Below, in pieces: positions 1 to 6,173 of a stretch of 10,096 nucleotides of DNA. A model generated the notes under the pieces. That model saw only the letters and a program-made list of their open reading frames with translations, did no database searches and was not told the DNA's origin. Source of the DNA: Gemmatimonadota bacterium. Lineage in GTDB: Bacteria; JAAXHH01. The translations under genes were made by a program, and so were the position numbers. The DNA lies in contig JAPOOT010000485.1 of the NCBI GenBank assembly GCA_026713285.1, forward strand, positions 1 through 10,096, given 5' to 3'. Numbering within the stretch: position 1 is the stretch's first letter; every line of letters begins with the position of its first letter.

Positions 1-1416
1 ACGGAACCGTGGTCCTGGAAGAAGTTCAAGCATATGCTGGGTTTCTTCGGGCCCGCCGCGCTGGTGGCGTCCATGGCGGTAGGCGCGGGGGAGACCATAC
101 TGGTTACCGGCGTGGGCGCCTGGGCCGAATACGGCCTGCTTTGGCTGATCCTGCTGAGCGTGCTCGTCAAGGGCGTTGCGGTGACGTACCTGCTGGGGCG
201 GTTTACGGCGGTGAGCGGCCAACCTTTCGGCCGCATGCTGGCGAAGTTGCCCGGTCCCAGGGGCTGGTTCATCCTGACGCTGTTGACCATCGAACTGCTC
301 GCCCTGAGCATCGCCCTGACGGCAGTCGCCAAGCCCTGTGGGAATCTCGTCGTCCATATCTTCACGGATTCGCTGCCCGTGGGCCCGACGGATACGTTCT
401 GGGAGAACCTGGTTACCACGGTGTTCCTGGGACTGGCCATCGGGCTTAGCCTGCTCACCTCCTACGACATCCTCGAAAAGCAGCAGATCATCATCTGCGG
501 CATCCTGGTGACCGGCACGATCGTGGCCACGGTCATCGTCTGGCCGAGTATCAGTGCCATCCTCTTCGGAACGCTGTCCATCGGGAACCTGCCCGCAGCC
601 CCCGATTGGGCGCCGTCGGCCGCGCGGAACGATTACTTCCTGAACCTGGTCACGGTTTTCGGCTACGTGGGGGGCACGCTGAGTACCTACCTGGCCTATT
701 CGGGCTGGGTGGCCCACCGGGGCTGGGGCCTGACTGGAAACCCGGTAATGAAGCGGCTTGGCGACCGGATCGACGGCACGCTGAAGATCAACTACCTCCG
801 GGAGGATGCCACGCAGGTGAAGCGCATGCGCGTACTGCTTTCACCCCTCAAGTGGGACGTATCCATGGGGGCGCTCGTGCTCTTCATCGTCACGGCCGCC
901 TTCATGATCGCGGGCGCGGTCGTGCTCTACCCGCGGCAGACGGTCCTTCCCGGCAACGCGTGGGACCTGCTTACGAGACAGTCTTCCATCTGGGCGCAGA
1001 TCCACGCGGCCCTCATCCCGGTATACTACGTGGCCATTCTCGCGGCCCTCTGGGGCACGCTGGCCACCATACCTGAAGCCCTGACCCGGTTCGCCCACGA
1101 GTTCCTCACGGCCGTCTGGCCGCGTTTCGCGTCTTATTCCTACCGCAGGCTGCAGGCCTTCATCGTGATCTGGTTCTTCATCTCTTCCTCCGTGGCGATC
1201 TGGAGCGATATCACCTTCGACCTGATCACGCAGATCGTTGCCCTCCTGGCGACCAACATGGGCGTGGGCCTGGTTTGCTTCGCGGCGGTCTACCTGAATT
1301 TCAAATTGCCTCCGGCCTACCGGACCCGGCCCGCCATGCTCGTCCTCGGGGTCGTCTCCACGGTGGTGCTCCTATCGGCCTTCGTCGTCAGCGCCGCGGG
1401 CATGCTGCAGAAATAA
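1..1416 (+). CDS. Nramp-related membrane transporter (5' partial)
   Basis: A polytopic inner-membrane carrier related to the Nramp (NRAMP/SLC11) metal-ion transporter family. The reading frame is open to the first base of the window and reads TEPWSWKKFKH before the first Met (nt 34), as expected for the N-terminal lead of an Nramp protein, so the true start is probably upstream. Numbered from that Met, the first helix begins GPAALVASMAVGAGE (residues 6-20), matching Nramp TM1 in its GP start and its position. About ten further hydrophobic helices follow, up to residue 460. The TM1 DPGN metal-binding motif is replaced by GAGE, and the TM6 region reads GYVGGTLSTYLAYSGW (residues 210-225) without the MPH motif. 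Family membership is inferred from overall pattern. With both canonical motifs absent, Mn2+/Fe2+ transport should not be assumed and the substrate is unknown. It ends in TAA just before the AT-rich segment. Confidence 0.8.
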   Translation, partial: TEPWSWKKFKHMLGFFGPAALVASMAVGAGETILVTGVGAWAEYGLLWLILLSVLVKGVAVTYLLGRFTAVSGQPFGRMLAKLPGPRGWFILTLLTIELLALSIALTAVAKPCGNLVVHIFTDSLPVGPTDTFWENLVTTVFLGLAIGLSLLTSYDILEKQQIIICGILVTGTIVATVIVWPSISAILFGTLSIGNLPAAPDWAPSAARNDYFLNLVTVFGYVGGTLSTYLAYSGWVAHRGWGLTGNPVMKRLGDRIDGTLKINYLREDATQVKRMRVLLSPLKWDVSMGALVLFIVTAAFMIAGAVVLYPRQTVLPGNAWDLLTRQSSIWAQIHAALIPVYYVAILAALWGTLATIPEALTRFAHEFLTAVWPRFASYSYRRLQAFIVIWFFISSSVAIWSDITFDLITQIVALLATNMGVGLVCFAAVYLNFKLPPAYRTRPAMLVLGVVSTVVLLSAFVVSAAGMLQK

Positions 1417-1542
1417 CGATAAGTCAAACGGGATTGTAAGAGATGGAGAGACGGCGCGACGCCTGTCGGTTACCGGTCGTGGCAAAGCACGGCAAAGTGC
1501 TACACCGCGTTCCATGCTGCAGTCGCCCGAAATGGATCAAGG

Positions 1543-1767
1543 CTAAAGATTGTCGAGGAGGACATTGATTGTCAGTGTGGTGAGTACAACTGACAGTCCT
1601 GTGAGGACAACTATGGTTGTAAACGCGACTCCAACAACCCACCTCTTCGTTGCGACGTGTTTCTGGGCATTTTCGAGGGAAGAGAGACGGTTGTCGATCA
1701 TGTCCAAGCGTTCGACGAGGAAGTCCCACCGGGTCGAGGGTACGTCCAGTGGATCTTGTCCTGACAT
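1543..1767 (-). CDS. Small coiled-coil, single-TM membrane protein
   Basis: A 74-residue protein of unknown function. The frame is open further upstream to nt 1869, but the Met at nt 1767 is preferred because AAGGAGT lies four bases before it and because the extra upstream residues are Cys-rich and look non-coding. The N-terminal half is hydrophilic and predicted to be helical, with a spaced hydrophobic pattern (WDFLVERLDMIDNRLSSLE, about residues 14-32) that suggests a short coiled coil. A basic patch (KRW) is followed by one strongly hydrophobic helix (about residues 42-70) ending LLDNL. This layout suggests a membrane-anchored oligomer with the coiled coil in the cytoplasm. No family is recognised. 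It is antisense to the flanking large genes and lies in an AT-richer segment. Confidence 0.6.
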   Translation of the reverse strand: MSGQDPLDVPSTRWDFLVERLDMIDNRLSSLENAQKHVATKRWVVGVAFTTIVVLTGLSVVLTTLTINVLLDNL

Positions 1768-1771
1768 TTCG

Positions 1772-1778
1772 ACTCCTT
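1772..1778 (-). promoter_or_regulatory. Shine-Dalgarno site of the 74-aa membrane protein gene
   Basis: On the minus strand the bases read AAGGAGT, four bases before the ATG at nt 1767. This strong match to the 16S rRNA 3' end decides the start codon in a frame that is open for another 34 codons upstream. Confidence 0.6.
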
Positions 1779-1837
1779 GATTGTGGAACGACACAAAAAA
1801 ACATACTAGCGAACAAGGACATCGGCAACTCGTAAGT

Positions 1838-2063
1838 CCCGGCCGACTTACATGCCCGGCCTTCTTCAATCTGCCGATCCCACTTCTCCCTGTCCGAGTC
1901 GAAGGTCATTGTCTCAACGGTAGGTTTTTTTCTTAGAGACAGAATCCTCGTCTTGGATATTCTCTAAATTCAAAATCGCCCCAATATCTAATCCACGCCA
2001 TATCGGTCTTGCTAATCGAGTTGCGTTCAAGCGAAATCCGATACCGGTCAGCCGAAGATTCAT
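1838..2063 (-). pseudogene. Probable frameshifted small gene (A7 tract)
   Basis: An ATG at nt 2063 overlaps the stop codon of the upstream four-TM gene (ATGA) and opens a 49-codon frame ending at nt 1914 with SVSKKKTYR and TGA. The minus strand carries seven consecutive A residues (plus-strand T run 1925-1931) in the Lys codons near this end. Dropping one A moves reading into the next frame, which continues KKPTVETMTFDSDREKW then DRQIEEG. This is strongly protein-like and hydrophilic and resembles the WDRQIE-type segment I associate with small bacterial antitoxin-like proteins (weak recollection). Beyond about nt 1838 the frame loses protein character and runs in the shadow of the 74-residue gene. 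I interpret this as a decayed gene, though a sequencing indel in the homopolymer or genuine slippage would look the same. The function is unknown. Confidence 0.35.
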
Positions 2064-2527
2064 CCGGAGGAGATCCTTAAGGATTTGATATGTCTTGCGG
2101 TATAGACCACCAACAGAATGTAAAACAATACCGAGACTAAACTTAAACTTCCATCCATAGTGGTTTGGCGATATTCCTCCACTTCTCCTACAAACAAAAC
2201 TCCGGCAATCAACATAATGACGTAGAGAGGCACCATGAAGAAGATTGTGAATCTGAACGTGCAGACCCATGACATCAATAGGAGATTCGGTAAGAAAGAA
2301 CCTTCTGGATTTTGCTTGTTCGATCTATAGAGATAGTAATAAGCCGGACCAGCTATCAGGATCATCAGGACATTTGCAACATGATCCCAGGTAGTGTATG
2401 CAATGTTCAGAGCAACTGCGATCGAGACTAAGACACCATAGCCTATCACGTAAGGCAACAAGAATCTATCGGTAACCTTTCCCTCGTTGATTTCGTGCTT
2501 TAGTGCTTTGATATTCAAAATGTACAT
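2060..2527 (-). CDS. Four-TM integral membrane protein, unknown function
   Basis: A 155-residue protein with no recognised family. The start is well supported: the minus strand carries AAAGGGAGG about eight bases before the ATG. After a polar N-terminus (MYILNIKALKHEINEGK), four hydrophobic helices can be seen at about residues 22-43, 46-67, 80-113 (a long one containing FFMVPLYVIMLIAGVLF) and 126-146, with a basic loop YRSNKQNPEG between the second and third. It ends HIKSLRISSG. The hydrophobic layout is compatible with a DUF-type small integral membrane protein. Codons are clearly AT-richer than those of the flanking plus-strand genes, suggesting a separate origin. Its stop codon overlaps the ATG of the next, probably broken, minus-strand frame, so the two may once have been translationally coupled. 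Confidence 0.7.
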   Translation of the reverse strand: MYILNIKALKHEINEGKVTDRFLLPYVIGYGVLVSIAVALNIAYTTWDHVANVLMILIAGPAYYYLYRSNKQNPEGSFLPNLLLMSWVCTFRFTIFFMVPLYVIMLIAGVLFVGEVEEYRQTTMDGSLSLVSVLFYILLVVYTARHIKSLRISSG

Positions 2528-2855
2528 CGAATAAACCTCCCTTTCGTATATGAACTTCGGTCAATGACTATCAGTCAGATTCACTCTATTTGACTTCTGA
2601 GATCCAGCGACCGAGATTTGCGGCGTGCCTATTTATGGAGTTTATCCTGATATCAATTCAAAATATAGAAGCCAGAACACCAAAAACAATGATTTATGAT
2701 ACAGGAAAGAAACTACACATACGCCGCGGGTTTAACGTCAACTGCCGCCTTTTCGCTTGCTTGCACCTACCGATTTCCGTACTATGAAATCGTATTCGCG
2801 GCGTGGTTGGGATGGTTGTCGGTCAGCGGTTCGCAAGGTCCATTTTTGAAGGGAC
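2528..2855. other. AT-rich intergenic stretch without a convincing gene
   Basis: About 328 bp between the divergent minus-strand membrane protein gene and glyA. A plus-strand frame of 65 codons (2590-2787) has no Shine-Dalgarno site and no protein-like character. The left end holds the ribosome binding site of the minus-strand gene and a short perfect inverted repeat at 2565-2577. The stretch must contain the promoters of both divergent genes, but I cannot assign -35/-10 pairs with confidence. No riboswitch or terminator is evident. Confidence 0.5.
2536..2544 (-). promoter_or_regulatory. Shine-Dalgarno site of the four-TM protein gene
   Basis: The minus strand reads AAAGGGAGG, ending eight bases before the ATG at nt 2527. 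It fixes this start and supports the gene as real despite its unknown family. Confidence 0.6.
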
Positions 2856-4157
2856 ATGGAGTCGATCATGCAGGAGTTTTCCGCCGTAAGGCAACGAGAC
2901 GAAGTACTGTACGACCTGTTGATCGCCGAGCGCGAACGGCAGCGGGACGGCATAGAACTCATCCCTTCGGAGAACTATGTCTCGCCGGCCATCCTGGAAG
3001 CCATGGGCTCCGTGCTGACCAACAAGTACTCGGAGGGGTATCCGGGCAAGCGGTACTACGGCGGCCAGCAGTACATCGACAAGATCGAAAACCTGGCCCG
3101 CAGGCGGGCGAAGGAACTCTTCGGCGCCGAGCACGTAAACGTCCAGTGCTATTCGGGCAGTCCGGCCAATACCGCGGTCATGTTCGGCCTGCTGGACTAC
3201 GGCGACACGATCATGGGCATGAAGCTCGACCAGGGCGGACACCTGACCCACGGGCTGCATGTCAACTACTCCGGCAAGTCCTATAACGTGGTTTCCTACG
3301 GGGTTCGAAAGGAGACGGGCCGCATCGACATGGACGAGGTCCGCGACCTGGCCCTCGAACACCGTCCCAAGCTGATTATCTCGGGCGCCACGGCCTATCC
3401 GCGGCAGTTCGACTTCGAGGCCTTCAAATCCATCGCCGACGAAGCCGGAGCCATTCCCATGGCGGATATTTCCCATATATCGGGTCTCATCGTGGGCGGC
3501 GTCCATCCCAGTCCATTGCCCTTCACCGACGTGGTTACGACGACGACGCACAAGACGCTGCGCGGTCCTCGAAGCGCGATCATCATGTGCCACAAGAAAT
3601 ACGCGAAGGATATCGACCGGGCCGTGTTCCCCGGACTGCAGGGCGGTCCCCACGATCATATCACGGCTGCCAAGGCGCTGACCTTCAAGGAGGCCATGCA
3701 GCCGGAGTTCAAGGACTACGCCCGCCAGATCGTGGCCAACGCGAAGACCCTGGCCGAATCGCTGATCGGGCATGGTTTCGATCTCGTTTCCGGCGGGACC
3801 GACAACCATCTCGTGCTGGTGGACCTGACCGGCAAGGGCATCATCGGAAAAGACGCCGAAACCGCCCTCGACAAGGCCGGGCTGACCGTGAACAAGAACA
3901 CGGTACCCTACGATAACAGATCGCCCTTCAGCCCGAGCGGGATCCGTATCGGTACGCCGGCGGCCACGACGCGGGGGATGAAGGAACCTGAGATGGAAAG
4001 GATCGCCGGGTGGATCGACAGGGCGATCGAGAACCACGGAAACGACGAAGCACTGTCATCGATCCATGACGAGGTCAGGGAACTTTGCAAAAGTTTCCCA
4101 GTCCCCGGAATTTCCACGACCGAGGCGGCGCTCATGCAGGAGACGGGCACCGGATAG
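2856..4157 (+). CDS. glyA: Serine hydroxymethyltransferase
   Basis: A PLP enzyme that interconverts serine and glycine with tetrahydrofolate/5,10-methylene-THF and supplies one-carbon units in the cytoplasm. The 433 residues match the usual bacterial length of about 415-435. Hallmarks occur in order: ELIPSEN (34-40), NKYSEGYPGKRYYGG (56-70), the PLP-ring region ADISHISGL (203-211, Asp204 and His207), TTTTHKTLRGPR (228-239) with the Schiff-base lysine Lys233, FPGLQGGP (258-265), SGGTDNH (312-318) and SGIRIGTPA (361-369) with the carboxylate-binding arginine Arg364. After RGPR it has SA where many bacterial enzymes have GG. The ATG at 2856 gives four extra residues compared with the ATG at 2868. 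The latter has GGAG six bases upstream, so either start is possible. It is separated from the next gene, msrB, by 133 bp. Confidence 0.97.
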   Translation: MESIMQEFSAVRQRDEVLYDLLIAERERQRDGIELIPSENYVSPAILEAMGSVLTNKYSEGYPGKRYYGGQQYIDKIENLARRRAKELFGAEHVNVQCYSGSPANTAVMFGLLDYGDTIMGMKLDQGGHLTHGLHVNYSGKSYNVVSYGVRKETGRIDMDEVRDLALEHRPKLIISGATAYPRQFDFEAFKSIADEAGAIPMADISHISGLIVGGVHPSPLPFTDVVTTTTHKTLRGPRSAIIMCHKKYAKDIDRAVFPGLQGGPHDHITAAKALTFKEAMQPEFKDYARQIVANAKTLAESLIGHGFDLVSGGTDNHLVLVDLTGKGIIGKDAETALDKAGLTVNKNTVPYDNRSPFSPSGIRIGTPAATTRGMKEPEMERIAGWIDRAIENHGNDEALSSIHDEVRELCKSFPVPGISTTEAALMQETGTG

Positions 4158-4171
4158 CGCCGGTCCGCACT

Positions 4172-4237
4172 GGCCGGTTCCTGTCGGACCATGCCGGCCC
4201 CTGCATGCGTCTGTCCGTTCCGGCCGGTTTCTGCCGG
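4172..4237 (+). repeat. Imperfect direct repeat pair downstream of glyA
   Basis: GGCCGGTTCCTGTCGG (4172-4187) recurs as GGCCGGTTTCTGCCGG (4222-4237), with 14 of 16 bases identical and a 50-bp offset. The whole glyA-msrB gap is rich in CCGG-type words. The role is unknown; it may be simple low-complexity drift or part of a structured 3' UTR. Confidence 0.5.
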
Positions 4238-4248
4238 TCGCGACCGGC
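4233..4248. repeat. 16-bp perfect palindrome in the glyA-msrB gap
   Basis: GCCGGTCGCGACCGGC is a perfect inverted repeat. In RNA it could form a 6-bp GC stem with a four-base loop. It has no following U-tract, so it is not a canonical intrinsic terminator. A protein-binding dyad or an RNA-stabilising hairpin are the alternatives. Confidence 0.5.
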
Positions 4249-4290
4249 CCTGGCCTGCCGATGTACCTTCGTTGACCGGGAGGTGGTGTC

Positions 4291-4863
4291 ATGTACAGAA
4301 TGATTGTAACCGTAGTCGCGTTTGTAGCCGCGTTCGTTTTCATTGCCGCGTGCGATTCGGGCATGGCGAAACAGGAAGAAGCTGCGGCACAGGGCAAGCC
4401 CGGCCCCGCAGAGAAAGTGACCATCGTCGAGGTCGCTTCCGACGGAACGAAGAAAGGAGCAGTTACGGTGGAAAAAGTGGTCAGGACCAAAGAAGAATGG
4501 AAAGAGCGACTTACCGACCAGCAGTACGCCATTGCCCGGGAGAAGGGCACGGAACGGGCCTTTTCCGGCAAATACGACAGGCACTACGAAGACGGTATCT
4601 ACAAGTGTATCGGTTGCGGAACGCCGCTTTTCTCGTCCAGGACCAAGTTCAATTCGGGCACGGGCTGGCCCAGTTTCTACGAGCCGGTCGCCGAAGAGAA
4701 CATAGACGAGAAAACGGATCGCAGTTTCGGCATGATCCGTACCGAGGTACTGTGCAAGCGATGCGATTCCCACCTGGGCCACGTATTTACCGACGGGCCG
4801 AGGCCCACGGGACTCCGGTACTGCATGAATTCCGCTTCCCTGGACTTCGAGCCCGAGGAGTAG
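4291..4863 (+). CDS. msrB: Lipoprotein-type peptide-methionine (R)-S-oxide reductase
   Basis: Reduces methionine-R-sulfoxide in proteins back to methionine. A Shine-Dalgarno GGGAGG lies seven bases before the ATG. Residues 1-20 form a signal peptide ending IAA before Cys21, a good lipobox, so the product should be a lipid-anchored envelope protein. Residues 22-60 are a polar Ala/Lys/Glu-rich linker. The MsrB domain follows (about 61-188): two zinc CxxC pairs (Cys106/Cys109 in YKCIGCGTPLF and Cys155/Cys158 in VLCKRCDSHLGH), SGTGWPSF (122-129) and the catalytic Cys178 in RYCMNSASLDF. The fold looks complete, and the second cysteine used as resolving residue in some MsrBs was not identified. The 190 residues exceed the usual 130-150 because of the export signal and linker. 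An internal GTG (codon 60) with its own ribosome binding site could give a cytosolic form. Confidence 0.95.
   Translation: MYRMIVTVVAFVAAFVFIAACDSGMAKQEEAAAQGKPGPAEKVTIVEVASDGTKKGAVTVEKVVRTKEEWKERLTDQQYAIAREKGTERAFSGKYDRHYEDGIYKCIGCGTPLFSSRTKFNSGTGWPSFYEPVAEENIDEKTDRSFGMIRTEVLCKRCDSHLGHVFTDGPRPTGLRYCMNSASLDFEPEE
4453..4470 (+). promoter_or_regulatory. Possible internal ribosome binding site and GTG start in msrB
   Basis: AAAGGAG (4453-4459) stands eight bases before an in-frame GTG (4468-4470, codon 60), exactly where the linker ends and the MsrB domain begins. Initiation here would give a soluble protein of about 131 residues, the normal size of cytoplasmic MsrB. The Lys-Lys-Gly-Ala codons could produce this motif by chance. 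Confidence 0.3.
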
Positions 4864-4945
4864 GCTTCGGCAAGGCACAGGGAGCAGGTTCCCGGAAAGG
4901 AATAACCGGCAGGCCTCCGGTACGGCTTGGGAGCCTGCGATACCC

Positions 4946-6079
4946 ATGCGCATTTCCGACGTTAAAGTCTTCCCGGTCTGGGGCGGTAACCGAAACTACC
5001 TTTTCGTCAAAGTGGAGACGGACGAAGGTATCTACGGGATAGGTGAAAGCGGTCTGACCTGGTGCGAGTTGGCCGTCCGGGAGATCGTCCTCGCCCTACG
5101 GGACCGGATCGTCGGCCAGGATCCGACCCGCAGGGAACACCTGTGGCAGTTAATGTTCCGCGGAGGTTTTTTTCCCGGCGCCCACGCCCTGTCCGCCGCG
5201 GTCAGCGCCATCGACATCGCCCTCTGGGATATCCACGGTAAGGCGCTCGGCGTTCCTGTTTACGAGTTGCTCGGCGGCAGGTGCCGGGACAAGGTGGTCT
5301 GCTATACGCATTGCGGAGGCGACGGCCCTTCCGAGGAACTGGTCGGCCAGGCGCAGGGCAGGGTGGAAGACGGATGGAAGTTCATCCGCTGGGGGCTGCC
5401 CCACGAAGGCGAGGTATTGGAGCCCACAAGGGCGGTGCGCAAGGGCATCGCGCAGTTCCAGGCGTTAAGGGAAGCCCTGGGCGACGACGTCGAATTGATC
5501 TGCGACGTGCATACCCGTCTCGATCCGCCCGAAGCGATCGCCTTCTGCCGTGCCGTCGAATCCTTCCGGCCCTATTTTATCGAAGACCCCCTGCGTTCCG
5601 AGAACAAGTCGTCCTACCGGATGCTCAGACAGCACGTCGCCGTGCCGCTCGGCGTCGGCGAGCACTTCACCAGCAAGTGGGAATTCCGGGAACTGATCGA
5701 GGAAGACCTGATCAACTACGCCCGGGTAGACCTATGCCTCGTGGGCGGGCTGACCGAGGCGCGGAAGGTAGCGGGCTGGTGCGAGACCCACTACATCGAC
5801 CTGGCGCCGCACAACCCGCTTGGCCCCGTGTCCACGGCGGCCTGCCTGCACCTGAGCCTCGCGTCATCGAACTTCGCCGTGCAGGAATTGCCTATTCTGC
5901 CGGGCATGCTCCCGGAGATCTTCCCCGTCCAGGTCGAATGGAAGGAAGGATATCTGCTTCCGCCCGGCCGTCCGGGGCTGGGGTTGGAATTCGACGAAGA
6001 TGCGGCGAAACGTCTTCCGTACCGCCCGGCCCGGGGCCACACGCTGCAGCGCGTGGACGGATCCTTTACGAACTGGTAA
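4946..6079 (+). CDS. Enolase-superfamily sugar-acid dehydratase (DgoD-like)
   Basis: A member of the mandelate racemase/muconate lactonizing enzyme branch of the enolase superfamily, probably a cytoplasmic Mg2+-dependent acid-sugar dehydratase that turns an aldonate into a 2-keto-3-deoxy acid. The capping domain (residues 1-120) includes GIGESG and ALWDIHGKALGVPVYELLGG. In the barrel, the metal ligands are Asp187 (CDVHTRLDP), Glu213 (FIEDPL) and Glu239 (GVGEHF). Candidate acid/base residues are His189, His289 (LAPHNPLGP) with Asp262, and Glu314 (VQELP). These keep the same spacing as the known E. coli D-galactonate dehydratase residues, shifted by four. The 377 residues are normal for the family. 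Substrate identity cannot be read from sequence because the family has many near-identical specificities, and no sugar-acid kinase or aldolase is in the window. The Shine-Dalgarno match is weak and distant (GGGAG, about 12 bases). The gap after msrB is 82 bp. Confidence 0.9.
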   Translation: MRISDVKVFPVWGGNRNYLFVKVETDEGIYGIGESGLTWCELAVREIVLALRDRIVGQDPTRREHLWQLMFRGGFFPGAHALSAAVSAIDIALWDIHGKALGVPVYELLGGRCRDKVVCYTHCGGDGPSEELVGQAQGRVEDGWKFIRWGLPHEGEVLEPTRAVRKGIAQFQALREALGDDVELICDVHTRLDPPEAIAFCRAVESFRPYFIEDPLRSENKSSYRMLRQHVAVPLGVGEHFTSKWEFRELIEEDLINYARVDLCLVGGLTEARKVAGWCETHYIDLAPHNPLGPVSTAACLHLSLASSNFAVQELPILPGMLPEIFPVQVEWKEGYLLPPGRPGLGLEFDEDAAKRLPYRPARGHTLQRVDGSFTNW

Positions 6080-6173
6080 CGGCCTTGCCCAGTCGACGGG
6101 TTGCTTCGCCTGGGTAGTGGTATTGTAAAAAGCAGTACAAAAACCAAAGTAAGTGCATTATCATACTCACACG

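Noticed and set aside
1486..1501. AGCAC/GTGCT hairpin after the Nramp-related gene
   Set aside because: Five-base-pair stem with a six-base loop and no U-tract; not a convincing terminator.
2073..2084. Palindrome ATCCTTAAGGAT
   Set aside because: It lies inside the 3' end of the four-TM protein coding sequence and has no U-tract, so it is not a terminator; probably chance.
2672..2700. TATGAT hexamer as a possible -10 box for glyA
   Set aside because: No acceptable -35 element at 16-18 bp, and it is more than 150 bp from the start codon.
2590..2787. 65-codon plus-strand frame before glyA
   Set aside because: No ribosome binding site, no protein-like composition or recognisable motif, and the AT-rich sequence favours chance ATG starts.
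6123..6140. TTGTA/TACAA inverted repeat before the amidase gene
   Set aside because: Only 5-bp AT-rich arms with an 8-base spacer; too weak to call an operator or terminator.
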